A stretch of 64,000 nt of DNA from UBA10438 sp964432155 (lineage in GTDB: Bacteria; Bacteroidota; Ignavibacteria; Kapaibacteriales; Kapaibacteriaceae), in NCBI GenBank assembly GCA_964432155.1, contig CAYSMF010000008.1, forward strand, positions 39,714-103,713, given 5' to 3'. A model generated the notes under the pieces. The model saw only the letters and a list, made by a program, of their open reading frames with translations, did no database searches and had not been told where the DNA came from. Below, one piece after another: positions 7,716-17,722 of this stretch. The position numbers were made by a program, and so were the translations under genes. How positions within the stretch are numbered: position 1 is the stretch's first letter; every line of letters starts with the position of its first letter.

Positions 7716-10700
7716 ATGCAGTTCCATAACATCCCAAAGCGTGGTTATTCGCAGATTACGATCCGCATTTCCTCGCCGGATGACATTCTCAATCGCTCTC
7801 ATGGCGAGGTCACCAAGCCTGAGACGATCAACTATCGTTCGTTCCGTCCTGAAAAGGACGGCTTGTTCTGCGAAAAGATCTTCGGACCAATTCGCGACTG
7901 GGAATGCGCGTGCGGAAAGTACAAGCGCATTCGCTACAAGGGCATCGTGTGCGACCGTTGCGGCGTGGAAGTAACGCAGAAGAGCGTTCGCCGCGAGCGC
8001 ATGGGTCACATCATGCTTGCTGTGCCAGTCGTCCACATTTGGTTCCTTCGTTCGCTCCCGAGCAAGATCTCCGGTGTGATCGGCATGCCTACCAAGGACG
8101 TCGAGCGCATCGTGTACTACGAATCATATGTCGTTGTGCAGCCGGGCTCGACAGGTCTGCAGCCAAAGGACTTGCTCACAGAAGAGCAGTACCTTGACGT
8201 GCTGGCGAACCTGCGTCCGGAAGAGCGCAACATGGACGACGACGATCCTCGCAAGTTCATCGCCTTGATCGGTGGTGAGGCTGTGAAGGAACTCCTCCGT
8301 CGCGTCGACGCAGACGAAGAGTACTACAAGCTCCGCGAAGTCGCCAAGGAAGACATGTCGCAAGCGAAGAAGGCAGATGTCCTGAAGCGCCTGCGCATCC
8401 TTGATGCATTCCGCACGAATGAAACAAAGGAGCCGAACCGTCCTGAGTGGATGGTGCTCGATATCATCCCAGTGATTCCGCCGGATCTTCGTCCGCTGGT
8501 GCCACTCGAGGGTGGTCGTTTCGCGACATCGGACTTGAACGACTTGTACCGTCGCGTGATTATCCGCAACAACCGTCTCAAGCGCCTGATCGACATCAAG
8601 GCACCTGAGGTGATCTTGCGCAACGAAAAGCGCATGTTGCAGGAAGCTGTCGACGCATTGTTCGACAACTCACGTCGTGCCGTCCGCAGCGAATCGCAAC
8701 GCGCACTTAAGTCGCTTGCTGATACGCTCAAGGGTAAGACAGGTCGCTTCCGTCAGAACCTTCTCGGTAAGCGCGTCGACTATTCTGGTCGTTCGGTTAT
8801 CGTTGTGGGTCCAGAACTCAAGCTCTACGAATGCGGTCTTCCAAAGGACATGGCTGTTGAGCTGTTCAAGCCCCTTATCATTCGCAAGCTGATCGAGCGC
8901 GGACACTGCAAGACAGTGAAGAGCGCAAAGAAGCAGGTCGAAAAGAAGACAACGGAAGTGTGGGATATCCTCGACACGGTGATCGACGGACATCCGGTGC
9001 TCCTGAACCGTGCTCCGACACTTCACCGTCTTGGTATTCAAGCGTTCCAGCCGAAGCTCATCGAAGGTAAGGCGATCCAGCTGCACCCACTCGTGACAAC
9101 GGCGTTCAACGCTGACTTCGACGGTGACCAGATGGCCGTTCACGTGCCACTGAGCCACGAAGCACAACTCGAAGCGTTGTTGCTGATTCTCTCTGCACAC
9201 AACATCATGCACACACAGAACGGCGAGCCTATTGCCGTTCCTTCGCAGGACATGGTTCTGGGTGTGTACTATCTCACGAAGGCACGTAGTGGTCTGAAGG
9301 GCGATGGCAAGTACTTCTCCAGCACGGAAGAAGTCGTGATCGCCTACAACACTGGCCGCGTAGATATGCACGCCAAGATCAAGGTGCGTCTCAACGGACA
9401 GTATGTTGATACAACAGCTGGCCGCGTGATCTTCAACTTGATCGTGCCTGTCGAGATGGGCTTCATGAACGAAATGCTTGGCAAGAAGCGTCTGCGTCAG
9501 GTGATTGCAGATTGCTTCCGCAAGGCTGGTCTTGCCAAGACAGTTGAGTTCCTCGATAAGCTGAAGGAAACAGGTTTCCAGACAGCTACGCGTGGTGGCC
9601 TCTCGGTATCGATCGCCGACGTTGTTGTGCCAGATGAAAAGACCGTGATCATCGACAAGGCGCAAAAGGAAGTTGATAAGATCGAAGATTACTACCACTC
9701 TGGTGTGATCACCGAAGGCGAGCGCTACAACAAGATCATCGATACGTGGTCGACAGCTACGAACAAGGTTGCTGATAAGCTGTACAACGAGCTTGCAGCA
9801 AACAAGGAAGGCTTCAACACGTTCTTCATGATGCTCGACTCGCAAGCCCGGGGTTCGAAGGAACAGATCCGTCAGCTTGCCGGTATGCGTGGTCTGATGG
9901 CCAAGCCACAAAAGACAGCTGCTGCATCGTCGGCTGAGTTGATCGAAAACCCGATCATCTCGAACTTCAAAGAAGGTCTGACGATTCTCGAGTACTTCAT
10001 CTCGACACACGGTGCTCGTAAGGGTCTTGCCGATACCGCTCTCAAGACGGCTGACGCTGGTTACCTCACACGTCGTCTCCACGACGTTGCACAAGACGTC
10101 GTGATCTCTGACGACGATTGCGGCACGATCCGTGGCGTTGAAATGAAGGCGCTGAAGGACGGCGAAGACGTCAAGGAGCCACTCAAGGAGCGCATCCTTG
10201 GACGCACGTCGCTTGTCGACGTGATCGATCCACTTACGAACGAACTCTACTGTGCCAAGGGCACAATCATCGACGAAGAGATCGCTGACAACATCGAGCG
10301 TAGCCCGATTGAAGCAGTGCTTATTCGCTCGGTGCTCACATGCGAATCACGTCGTGGTGTGTGCGCCCGTTGTTACGGACGTAACATGGCTACGGGCCAG
10401 ATGGTCGACACTGGTGAAGCCGTTGGTACAATCGCTTCGCAGTCGATCGGTGAGCCTGGTACACAGCTGACACTTCGTACGTTCCACACTGGTGGTACGG
10501 CGTCGCTCTCGATGTCGCAAAGCGCTGTGATGGCGAAGTTCGACGGTAAGGTGCAGTTCGACGGTATTCGCGTTGTGACGTACCCAGGTGATGCGGAAGA
10601 CATCAACGTTGTTGTGTCGCGTGCTGGTGTCATTAACATCGTCGAGCCAGGCTCGAACCGTGTTGTGACGAAGTACGACGTGGTCTACGGTGCAGAACTC

Positions 10701-11999
10701 AAGGTTGTTGACGGCCAGTCGGTTAAGAAGGGCGACCTTCTGTACGATTGGGATCCGTACAACTCTGTGATCATCACAGAAAAGGCCGGTCGTGTTCGCT
10801 ACCGCGATCTCGTTCCGAACCTTACCTTCAAGGAAGCAATTGACGAACAGACGGGCCACACAACGAAGATCGTGATCGATTCACGTGACCGTACGAAGAG
10901 CCCAGCGATCGAAATCGTCGATGAAGATGGCGTATCGATTCAGTCGTACATCATCCCATCGCGTGCTCAGATCGTCGTGGACGACGGTGAAGTTGTGGGT
11001 ATCGGTGCAAAGCTTGTAAAGATGCCACGCGATCTTGGACGTCTCCGCGACATCACGGGCGGTCTGCCACGTGTTACGGAACTCTTCGAAGCACGTGCGC
11101 CACAAGCCCCAGCAGCAGTAACAGAAATCGACGGTATCATTGGCATCGACAAGCCGAAGCGCGGTTCACGCGTGATCTCGGTGACATCGCTTGACGGTGA
11201 ACTTCGCCGCGAGTACAGCGTGCCGATCGGCCGCCACGTTCTCGTGCAAGAAGGCGACCTTGTTCGCGCCGGTGATCGCCTCACAGAAGGTGCAATCAAT
11301 CCACACGACATCCTCCACATCAAGGGTCTCACAGAAGTACAAGCGTACCTCGTGAACGAAATCCAAGAAGTGTACCGCATGCAGGGTGTGAAGATCAACG
11401 ACAAGCACATCGAAGTGATTGTTCGTCAGATGCTTCAGAAGATTCGCGTGACGGATTCAGGTGATGCGCAATTCCTCGAAGGCGACCAGATCGATCGTCT
11501 GCGCTTCCTCGACGAAAACGAACGTCTCCGCAACTGTGTGGTCGTCACCGATAAGGGCGACTCGAAGTTGAAGGTCGGTCAGATCGTCGATAAGAAGATC
11601 GTTCGTGAGATCAACGTTGAACTCAAGAAGAAGGAAAAGGCATCGGTCAAGAGCCGTAATGCCGAACCAGCAATCGGCGAGCCACTGCTCCTCGGTATCA
11701 CACAAGCATCGTTGACAACGGAATCGTGGCTCTCTGCTGCATCATTCCAAGAAACAACACGCGTGCTTGCTGATGCTTCTGCAGCAGCAAAGGTCGACCG
11801 TCTTCTTGGTCTCAAGGAGAACATCATCCTTGGTCAGCTCATCCCAGCTGGTACTGGTTTGCGCGCATACCAAGAGATGCTTGTTGCATCCGACGTTGGC
11901 AACATCTTCGGTCCAGATGCAATCATCCCGACCGTCGAGCCAGAAGAAGAGCAGCCGAAGCGTCCAGCTCGCAAGACAACACGCACGCCGGTCGCATAA
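7716..11999 (+). CDS. rpoC: DNA-directed RNA polymerase subunit beta'
   Basis: A 1427-residue beta' subunit. Near residue 65 is the first zinc site (CACGKYKR ... CDRCGVEV). The catalytic Mg motif NADFDGDQM is near residue 468, and the second zinc site CESRRGVCARC is near 875. The C-terminal jaw and clamp region is full length, with a basic tail (KRPARKTTRTPVA). GGAG lies 7 nt before ATG 7716. It is the last gene of its operon, followed by a clear terminator. Confidence 0.97.
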   Translation: MQFHNIPKRGYSQITIRISSPDDILNRSHGEVTKPETINYRSFRPEKDGLFCEKIFGPIRDWECACGKYKRIRYKGIVCDRCGVEVTQKSVRRERMGHIMLAVPVVHIWFLRSLPSKISGVIGMPTKDVERIVYYESYVVVQPGSTGLQPKDLLTEEQYLDVLANLRPEERNMDDDDPRKFIALIGGEAVKELLRRVDADEEYYKLREVAKEDMSQAKKADVLKRLRILDAFRTNETKEPNRPEWMVLDIIPVIPPDLRPLVPLEGGRFATSDLNDLYRRVIIRNNRLKRLIDIKAPEVILRNEKRMLQEAVDALFDNSRRAVRSESQRALKSLADTLKGKTGRFRQNLLGKRVDYSGRSVIVVGPELKLYECGLPKDMAVELFKPLIIRKLIERGHCKTVKSAKKQVEKKTTEVWDILDTVIDGHPVLLNRAPTLHRLGIQAFQPKLIEGKAIQLHPLVTTAFNADFDGDQMAVHVPLSHEAQLEALLLILSAHNIMHTQNGEPIAVPSQDMVLGVYYLTKARSGLKGDGKYFSSTEEVVIAYNTGRVDMHAKIKVRLNGQYVDTTAGRVIFNLIVPVEMGFMNEMLGKKRLRQVIADCFRKAGLAKTVEFLDKLKETGFQTATRGGLSVSIADVVVPDEKTVIIDKAQKEVDKIEDYYHSGVITEGERYNKIIDTWSTATNKVADKLYNELAANKEGFNTFFMMLDSQARGSKEQIRQLAGMRGLMAKPQKTAAASSAELIENPIISNFKEGLTILEYFISTHGARKGLADTALKTADAGYLTRRLHDVAQDVVISDDDCGTIRGVEMKALKDGEDVKEPLKERILGRTSLVDVIDPLTNELYCAKGTIIDEEIADNIERSPIEAVLIRSVLTCESRRGVCARCYGRNMATGQMVDTGEAVGTIASQSIGEPGTQLTLRTFHTGGTASLSMSQSAVMAKFDGKVQFDGIRVVTYPGDAEDINVVVSRAGVINIVEPGSNRVVTKYDVVYGAELKVVDGQSVKKGDLLYDWDPYNSVIITEKAGRVRYRDLVPNLTFKEAIDEQTGHTTKIVIDSRDRTKSPAIEIVDEDGVSIQSYIIPSRAQIVVDDGEVVGIGAKLVKMPRDLGRLRDITGGLPRVTELFEARAPQAPAAVTEIDGIIGIDKPKRGSRVISVTSLDGELRREYSVPIGRHVLVQEGDLVRAGDRLTEGAINPHDILHIKGLTEVQAYLVNEIQEVYRMQGVKINDKHIEVIVRQMLQKIRVTDSGDAQFLEGDQIDRLRFLDENERLRNCVVVTDKGDSKLKVGQIVDKKIVREINVELKKKEKASVKSRNAEPAIGEPLLLGITQASLTTESWLSAASFQETTRVLADASAAAKVDRLLGLKENIILGQLIPAGTGLRAYQEMLVASDVGNIFGPDAIIPTVEPEEEQPKRPARKTTRTPVA

Positions 12000-12024
12000 T
12001 CGCTCAGACAACGCAGGTTCATTC

Positions 12025-12064
12025 AAGGGGCTTTCCGATATTGGAAGGCCCCTTTCGTTTTTAT
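12025..12064 (+). terminator. Rho-independent terminator after rpoC
   Basis: A 12-bp stem, AAGGGGCTTTCC (12025-12036) with GGAAGGCCCCTT (12043-12054), has one T-G wobble and a 6-nt loop and is followed by TCGTTTTTATT. It ends the rpoBC operon just before a gene for a secreted protein. Confidence 0.9.
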
Positions 12065-12077
12065 TAGGACAGCCTCA

Positions 12078-14126
12078 ATGCGAATCATGCTCATCATCGT
12101 ACTCGTTCTTGGGTCGATGCATGCGTTTGCTCAATCGCCGCAGCGATTGCCGATTACGACTGGGTTTTCGAGTGGATATCAGATTGTGCCTGCAGGCAAA
12201 ACGCTCTGGCTCGCTGATCAATCAAGCGTGTATCGACGCGATCCAGTGAAGATCGATGGTTGGCAAGCATTGCCGACGTTGTATCGGTGCGAGCCGGCTA
12301 CGATTGTTGCAGCTGCCAGCGATCGCGTAACTGTAGCCGCCGAGCGTAGAACGCAAACTGATACAACGTGGTGGTTGTTTCAGTCGGCCCCTGGCGTAAC
12401 GCGCTGGTTGGACAGTGTGCAGTTTCGTCCAGAAGGACGGCTGCTTTGCGGTGCTTGGGGGTATGTACTCTTCTCAGCGACAGGACCTGACGAAGTGATG
12501 GTTGTTGACGTGTACGATCGATTCGGTGACAAGCGTGGATCGATCCCCATGACGCAGGCGCGCAACACCCGCGCACTTACGATCAAGCAGTGCGGTGATT
12601 CCGTGATCCTGCTCGATCGCTCGTCTGGTGCTACAACGTGCGAAGTGATTCGCGGATCGGCAACGATGCCCGTCGCATCATGGACGCGACACGACGTTGT
12701 AGGTGTGCTTGCAGGAGTGGTTGGATGGGGCGATGCATTCGTGTTTCAAACGACAAGCGGTGTCTTCGTTGATCACGCTGGAGTGGTGCGGCCTGTGCTA
12801 GCACTGGGTGATCGCTTGAATGATCTTTGCGTTGACAGTCTGCGAGCAGCGCGTATTGGCCGCGGCGGGGTAGAGGTTGCATGGAACATCACGACCTCGA
12901 ACGTCGAACTCGTGAAGAGCGACGAGATCTTAACGCCATCGACAGACCGTGTCGTGGCGCTCCCGTGGTTTCGCGACATTATCGTCGGGCGTCCGGGTGG
13001 ACGTCTGGAGTTGACGACCGATTATATCGACGCTAACAATCAGACGCAATGGCGCACATTCCCGATGATCCGCGGTAGCCAAAGCAAGGGCCCTCGACAC
13101 ATGCTCTCAGGAACCACAGCGATCGTTGCCGACCATCTTACCACAACGCTCAATTTCAAGATCCGTGCGGCAGTTAGTACCATCATCCCTGGATCGAATG
13201 CATGCGACACGTCGATGGTGCGCGCTGTATCGCGCACACACGAAATGCTTCGCAGAGTGGGCGACGAAGTGTGGCTCACAACACCGGATGGTGTGATCGC
13301 ATATCCCGATCTCGACACGATTCGACAGCTCCCGATCTATGATGCGTTCGATGATCGCGGTCGGATCATCGCTCTCTCGAATCGTGGAATCGAAGTGCGC
13401 GATGTAGGCTCGGATGTCTTTCGTGTTCTGATACCGGATGAATCTGCTCTTGCCATCGCTGTCATAGGAGATACGCTGTTCACACTGCAGTCAGTTGAGA
13501 CCACGACAATTGATCCTGAGGCACAACTCGTTGTAAACGCATACGACAGGTTCGGTTCTCCATACTTCGTGCGACGTCTCGTCGCCGACTCGGTCATCTC
13601 TCGTGGCTTACGCTTCCGATCGCTGTCGGTTATTGCAGGACAACTTGTTGTGAACTGCTCGCGACGCCTTGTCGTGAGCGGTGATGCCGCTATTACTTGG
13701 CGCGAGATAGAACTTGATGGCGAGTTCGTTACAGCAATCGATGTAGGGGGCGAGCATCCTGTCAGCTGGATGCAGGCATCGAATGGATCGCAGGGTCCTG
13801 CCCTGATGATAAGCCTCGACCGTTGGGTAATGCAGCCTGTCGAGCACGTTACCGTTGCTCCGGTGCTTGCGTGCGCCTCAATGCCAGGGTGGTTCGTGTT
13901 CAGTACGTCGGACGGCGCGTGGTGCGTCAAGCAGACTATCAGCAGTGTTGCGAATGGTAACGTTCGCAACGACGGTGGGTTGTATGATGGCCAGCCTGAT
14001 GAAGAACGATTTGTCGACCTTCTTGGTCGAATCTTTTCGCGTGATTCGGCTCCGCGCGGTGCCTATTTTCACGCGGTTCGGCATGGCGAAACGTGGCACG
14101 TTCGCCCGACTCTGCACTTTCCCTGA
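12078..14126 (+). CDS. Secreted protein of unknown function, possible short T9SS tail
   Basis: A 682-residue protein with a clear signal peptide (hydrophobic residues 3-18, probable cleavage AFA-QSP). The body has no family I can name; repeated beta-strand-rich stretches containing TTSGVFVDHAG- or STSDGAW-like segments suggest a beta-propeller. The last 40 residues (DLLGRIFSRDSAPRGAYFHA ...) resemble the end of a type A T9SS sorting domain (DxxGR ... PRGxYF) but are shorter than usual. It is followed 9 nt later by another secreted T9SS-type protein, probably in one transcript. It starts 14 nt after the rpoC terminator; I found no separate promoter. Confidence 0.75.
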   Translation: MRIMLIIVLVLGSMHAFAQSPQRLPITTGFSSGYQIVPAGKTLWLADQSSVYRRDPVKIDGWQALPTLYRCEPATIVAAASDRVTVAAERRTQTDTTWWLFQSAPGVTRWLDSVQFRPEGRLLCGAWGYVLFSATGPDEVMVVDVYDRFGDKRGSIPMTQARNTRALTIKQCGDSVILLDRSSGATTCEVIRGSATMPVASWTRHDVVGVLAGVVGWGDAFVFQTTSGVFVDHAGVVRPVLALGDRLNDLCVDSLRAARIGRGGVEVAWNITTSNVELVKSDEILTPSTDRVVALPWFRDIIVGRPGGRLELTTDYIDANNQTQWRTFPMIRGSQSKGPRHMLSGTTAIVADHLTTTLNFKIRAAVSTIIPGSNACDTSMVRAVSRTHEMLRRVGDEVWLTTPDGVIAYPDLDTIRQLPIYDAFDDRGRIIALSNRGIEVRDVGSDVFRVLIPDESALAIAVIGDTLFTLQSVETTTIDPEAQLVVNAYDRFGSPYFVRRLVADSVISRGLRFRSLSVIAGQLVVNCSRRLVVSGDAAITWREIELDGEFVTAIDVGGEHPVSWMQASNGSQGPALMISLDRWVMQPVEHVTVAPVLACASMPGWFVFSTSDGAWCVKQTISSVANGNVRNDGGLYDGQPDEERFVDLLGRIFSRDSAPRGAYFHAVRHGETWHVRPTLHFP

Positions 14127-14135
14127 GGTACGCAT

Positions 14136-16157
14136 ATGCGCACATGGTTCATCATTTGTTTTGCGTTGTGTCTTGCGACGATTGCAAGTACAGCTGATAC
14201 GCTGTACGTAGCAGCTTCGGCGAGTCCTGGTGGTAATGGGCAGTCGTGGCCAACGGCATTCCGAACGCTGAACTATGCCCTTGCAGATTGGTCGGAGGGC
14301 GACGAGATCTGGGTTGCTGCAGGAGCGTACACAGTGCCTGATTCAGGGTACAAGGTTCGCAATGGGATGCGCTTCTATGGTGGTTTCCGAGGAACTGAAG
14401 TAGCTCGCGAAGAGCGCGACTGGTATCGCAATCGGACAATCTTTCAGTCTGATGACGGCGCGTACATCTTGCGCTTGATTGATTGCGATTCGTCGACACG
14501 AGTAGATGGCATTGTTATGCAGGGTGCAATGCAGTCTGCGCTTTACATCGAATACGGTGCGCCGCGCTTGTTTAACTGTCACTTCCGCAATTGTACATCT
14601 TCGTCGGACGGTGCAGCAATCTATGCCAAGGGCGTTGCTCGCATGCGTGTTGAGTATTGCGTGTTTGAAGATAATCGTGCGGCAGCGCGCGGTGGAGCGG
14701 TGTTTCTGATTGGCACGCAAAAAGATGTCAAAGGCTGGGGGCCATTCTTTGGTCAGTGTCACTTCGTGCGCAATACAGCTGTGCGCGGTGGGGCGATGGC
14801 AATGGTCGATTGTGCGGGTATCCCACAAGTTGTCTCGTCGGTTTTTTACGGAAATACAGCATCGGAGGCAGGCGGCGCGTTCTTCGGAGCGTTTGTCTAC
14901 CCATACATCAACAACACAACGTTCGTACGCAACGTGCTGAATCCTCCTTCGGAAACAGGCGGTAAAACCCTTGCTGTTTCGGGAGGTCAACTGATGAACT
15001 GTATCATTTGGAATGCTGACGAAGATTTCACGCCGCACATCATCAAGAATGATTTGCAAGGGGATACAGCGAAGCTGCGTGCACTTGCGAATGATATTGA
15101 GCGCGATTTCGACTACGGCTTTGCACAGTTCGATCCGGCCTTTGTGAACATCGACGATCCCGATGGCGCAGATAATTTTTACGGCACAGACGACGACGGA
15201 CTCTACCTTGGTGAAGGGTCGTTTGTGCGCAACTATGGCCTCATCGACATGTTCGTCAATCACCGTCAACAAGACATTGTCGGCAATCCACGACTTGTCG
15301 GACGAAAGATTGATCTCGGTGCATACGAAACACAGCGCACTGAGGGTCGACTCGGGTTTCGTGATGTTGTACGTGAACTCCGCAAGGGTGGACTCGTGCT
15401 GATGTACCGTCACGGAAAGACCGACTGGGAGTCGAAGGACCGAGGGCCGTCGCCTGAGTGTTTCCCTGGTCGCAACCTCATCTTTGAAGGTCGCGAACAG
15501 TGCACTGGAATCGGCGCCCAGCAGCGCATGCTCGGCATCCCTGTGGGTGACCTCTTTTCGAGTCCAGCATGCCGATGCTGGGAGACGCTGCAGAAGATGC
15601 ATGGCTCGTATGTGATCAAGAGCCACTGGGGTGGCGGGGGAGCATCAGGTTCTACTGAACAGGCTCGGCTGGCTGACCTTCGGACTGTCCCGACCAATGG
15701 CAACCGATTCATCTCGACGCACGATGGAGTGTGTCAGTATGTCTTCAACCGTGATGGCGGTGGTGAGATCATCACCACAGCTGAGTACATGGAGGGCGAC
15801 TGCCTCATCATCCGTCCACTCGGCGATACGCTCGAGATTCTTGCGCAATGGTGCTCGGATACTTGGGAACGCTATCACGTGCGTTTCCCAGAAGGCGAAA
15901 CTTCTGTACAGGAAGATGCTCCAACGATGCAGGTAGGTAACGTCGTGGCTGTGCCACAACCAGCCTCGGAGCAGGTACGCCTTACGTCGACTGTGGGCGG
16001 ACGTGCGCGAGTAGTCGATGCAATGGGGCGCGCATGGACCGACCTCTTCTTCGACAACGTTGATCGAGCTGCAACGCTCAGCGTTGCAGGGTATGCGCAA
16101 GGCACATACTATCTCGTTGGTGAAGGAATCCGCGGATCGTTCGTCGTTATTCGCTGA
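14136..16157 (+). CDS. Secreted beta-helix / histidine phosphatase fusion with T9SS tail
   Basis: A 673-residue secreted protein. Residues 1-20 form a signal peptide. About 21-400 look like a right-handed parallel beta-helix: LYVAASASPGGNGQSWPTAF, the usual start of such domains, then repeated short strands such as YCVFEDNRAAARGGAVF. About 405-590 resemble the histidine phosphatase superfamily: LVLMYRHGKTDW with H426 as the likely phosphorylated His, and ISTHDGV with H529 as the second active-site His. The last 75 residues (VVAVPQPASEQVRL ... DAMGRAWTD ... GTYYLV) form a T9SS type A sorting domain. Substrate unknown. The stop overlaps the convergent symporter gene by 11 bp. Confidence 0.85.
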   Translation: MRTWFIICFALCLATIASTADTLYVAASASPGGNGQSWPTAFRTLNYALADWSEGDEIWVAAGAYTVPDSGYKVRNGMRFYGGFRGTEVAREERDWYRNRTIFQSDDGAYILRLIDCDSSTRVDGIVMQGAMQSALYIEYGAPRLFNCHFRNCTSSSDGAAIYAKGVARMRVEYCVFEDNRAAARGGAVFLIGTQKDVKGWGPFFGQCHFVRNTAVRGGAMAMVDCAGIPQVVSSVFYGNTASEAGGAFFGAFVYPYINNTTFVRNVLNPPSETGGKTLAVSGGQLMNCIIWNADEDFTPHIIKNDLQGDTAKLRALANDIERDFDYGFAQFDPAFVNIDDPDGADNFYGTDDDGLYLGEGSFVRNYGLIDMFVNHRQQDIVGNPRLVGRKIDLGAYETQRTEGRLGFRDVVRELRKGGLVLMYRHGKTDWESKDRGPSPECFPGRNLIFEGREQCTGIGAQQRMLGIPVGDLFSSPACRCWETLQKMHGSYVIKSHWGGGGASGSTEQARLADLRTVPTNGNRFISTHDGVCQYVFNRDGGGEIITTAEYMEGDCLIIRPLGDTLEILAQWCSDTWERYHVRFPEGETSVQEDAPTMQVGNVVAVPQPASEQVRLTSTVGGRARVVDAMGRAWTDLFFDNVDRAATLSVAGYAQGTYYLVGEGIRGSFVVIR

Positions 16158-17415
16158 TCTGCGCAGGCGTGTATGCTCGCGCCATCGCATCGTCGAACTC
16201 GCCTTCCCAGCGTGCAACAACAACGCATGCGAGGCAGTTGCCCATGAGGTTGACGCTTGTGCGTGCCATATCCATGAACTCGTCGACGCCAAATATCATC
16301 GCAACAGCGATTGGTCCGAACTTCTGAAGATCGCCTGGCAGGAATGTCGACAGCGTGGCGAGCAGAATCACAAGTGATGCGCGTGGCACTGCAGCTACGC
16401 CCTTCGATGTGATCATGAGCGTAAGCATCATCATGATCTGTTGTTCAATGCCGAATGTGAATCCAGGCACTGTGGCTGCCATCGCCTGCATCACGAACAC
16501 GCTTGCCATCGACAGATACAGTGTTGTCCCGTCAAGATTGAACGTGTAGCCAGCGGGCATCACGAATCCCACGATGCGCTTTGGAACGCCAAACGCTTCC
16601 ATACGCTCCATCGCCATTGGCAGCGCGCTTTCGCTTGACGTCGTAACGAAGGCGAGGGTGAACGGTTCACGGATCGCGCGAAGGAATGGCACAAGAGGAA
16701 CGCGCGCAATCGCGATTACTGCACCAAACACCACTACGACGAAGATGATGAGTGCGCCATAGAGTGAGCCAATGAGCAATCCGAGTGACTTGAGAATCTC
16801 AAGTCCTTGATGTCCAATCGTCGCTGCCATTGCAGCACCGATGCCGATTGGCGCAAACAGCATCACGATGTTGGTGAACTTGAACATTGTCTGTGCGAGT
16901 GAATCGCACCATTCAACGATTGGTCGTGCGCGTTCGCCAATGGCGGATAGTGCGAGAGCAAAGATCACCGAGAACGTCACAATCTGAAGTACGTCGCCCT
17001 TCGCCATCGCATCGATGATGCTTGTCGGGAAGATGTGGAGGATTGTTTCGATGATCGATTTGGGATGCGTCGCTGCGATGGAAGCTATGCTTCCCGGATC
17101 GCCCGATATCACAACGCCAGCGCCCGGTTGCATCACATTGACCACGAGTAGGCCAACGACGAGTGCAAGTGTTGTGACGATTTCGAAGTACACGCCGGCC
17201 TTCAGCCCAAGTCTGCCAATGTGCTTGCCACCGCCGCCGCCAGCAATGCCCACCACAACTGTTGCAAATACCAATGGCGCGATGATCACCTTGATGAGAT
17301 GAATGAACACATCGCGAATCCAACCGATGCTTGTTCCAAACTCCGGAGCGTAATGTCCGATGGCAATGCCAAGAGCAACGCCGATAAGAATCTGTTTTGT
17401 GAGCGACAATTTCAT
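16147..17415 (-). CDS. Dicarboxylate/amino acid:cation symporter (DAACS family)
   Basis: A 422-residue inner-membrane transporter of the GltP/DctA family, which takes up glutamate/aspartate or C4-dicarboxylates with H+ or Na+. It has the serine-rich hairpin motif TTSSESALP (about residues 276-284) and the binding motif YTFNLDGTTLYLSMA (about 305-319), with many hydrophobic helices and the usual length. Sequence alone does not separate an amino acid from a dicarboxylate substrate. It is monocistronic and convergent with the previous gene; upstream lie repeat sequences rather than a recognisable promoter. Confidence 0.9.
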   Translation of the reverse strand: MKLSLTKQILIGVALGIAIGHYAPEFGTSIGWIRDVFIHLIKVIIAPLVFATVVVGIAGGGGGKHIGRLGLKAGVYFEIVTTLALVVGLLVVNVMQPGAGVVISGDPGSIASIAATHPKSIIETILHIFPTSIIDAMAKGDVLQIVTFSVIFALALSAIGERARPIVEWCDSLAQTMFKFTNIVMLFAPIGIGAAMAATIGHQGLEILKSLGLLIGSLYGALIIFVVVVFGAVIAIARVPLVPFLRAIREPFTLAFVTTSSESALPMAMERMEAFGVPKRIVGFVMPAGYTFNLDGTTLYLSMASVFVMQAMAATVPGFTFGIEQQIMMMLTLMITSKGVAAVPRASLVILLATLSTFLPGDLQKFGPIAVAMIFGVDEFMDMARTSVNLMGNCLACVVVARWEGEFDDAMARAYTPAQISE

Positions 17416-17429
17416 GGATTTGTCTGACG

Positions 17430-17456
17430 GCAGGGTCGACCCTGTGTGGTCGACCC
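17430..17456. repeat. Palindromic element with GGTCGACC core
   Basis: CAGGGTCGACCCTG (17431-17444) is a perfect 14-nt palindrome, and GGTCGACC recurs at 17448-17455. A related sequence in inverted orientation (CGACCACATAGGGTCG) lies just right of the assembly gap at 17723-17738. The pair therefore brackets the tandem repeat. Confidence 0.6.
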
Positions 17457-17474
17457 GGTGAAAGAAACAATTCG

Positions 17475-17499
17475 GTAGGGGCGAGACCCTGTCTCGCCC
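17475..17499. repeat. Dispersed REP-like palindrome, single copy
   Basis: Matches the first 25 nt of each arm of the inverted repeat at 53634-53716: GTAGGGGCGAGACC followed by CTGTCTCGCCC. It is itself nearly palindromic (GGGCGAGAC ... GTCTCGCCC). After it, the word TTATTGTTC also occurs in the spacer of the 53634 element, so this is probably a decayed copy of the whole element. Confidence 0.8.
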
Positions 17500-17560
17500 A
17501 TTATTGTTCGTTCGGCGAGCGACAATTTATACATGAAACACCGCACGGATTTTGTGTCGT

Positions 17561-17622
17561 GGCGACCGTCGTGGCGACCGTCGTGGCGACCGTCGTGGCG
17601 ACCGTCGTGGCGACCGTCGTGG
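17561..17622. repeat. 12-bp tandem repeat (at least 5 units), truncated by gap
   Basis: Five perfect copies of GGCGACCGTCGT run from 17561 to 17620, then GG and a run of N. There is no spacer between units, so this is a microsatellite-like array and not a CRISPR. The true copy number is unknown because the assembly breaks here. The unit is a multiple of three. Confidence 0.95.
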
Positions 17623-17722
17623 NNNNNNNNNNNNNNNNNNNNNNNNNNNNNNNNNNNNNNNNNNNNNNNNNNNNNNNNNNNNNNNNNNNNNNNNNNNNNN
17701 NNNNNNNNNNNNNNNNNNNNNN
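17623..17722. other. Assembly gap (100 N)
   Basis: Exactly 100 undetermined bases, the usual placeholder for a gap of unknown size. It was probably caused by the adjacent 12-bp tandem repeat. Confidence 0.98.

Noticed and set aside
17561..17622. CRISPR-like array
   Set aside because: The 12-bp units are contiguous with no spacers, and no cas genes are present.
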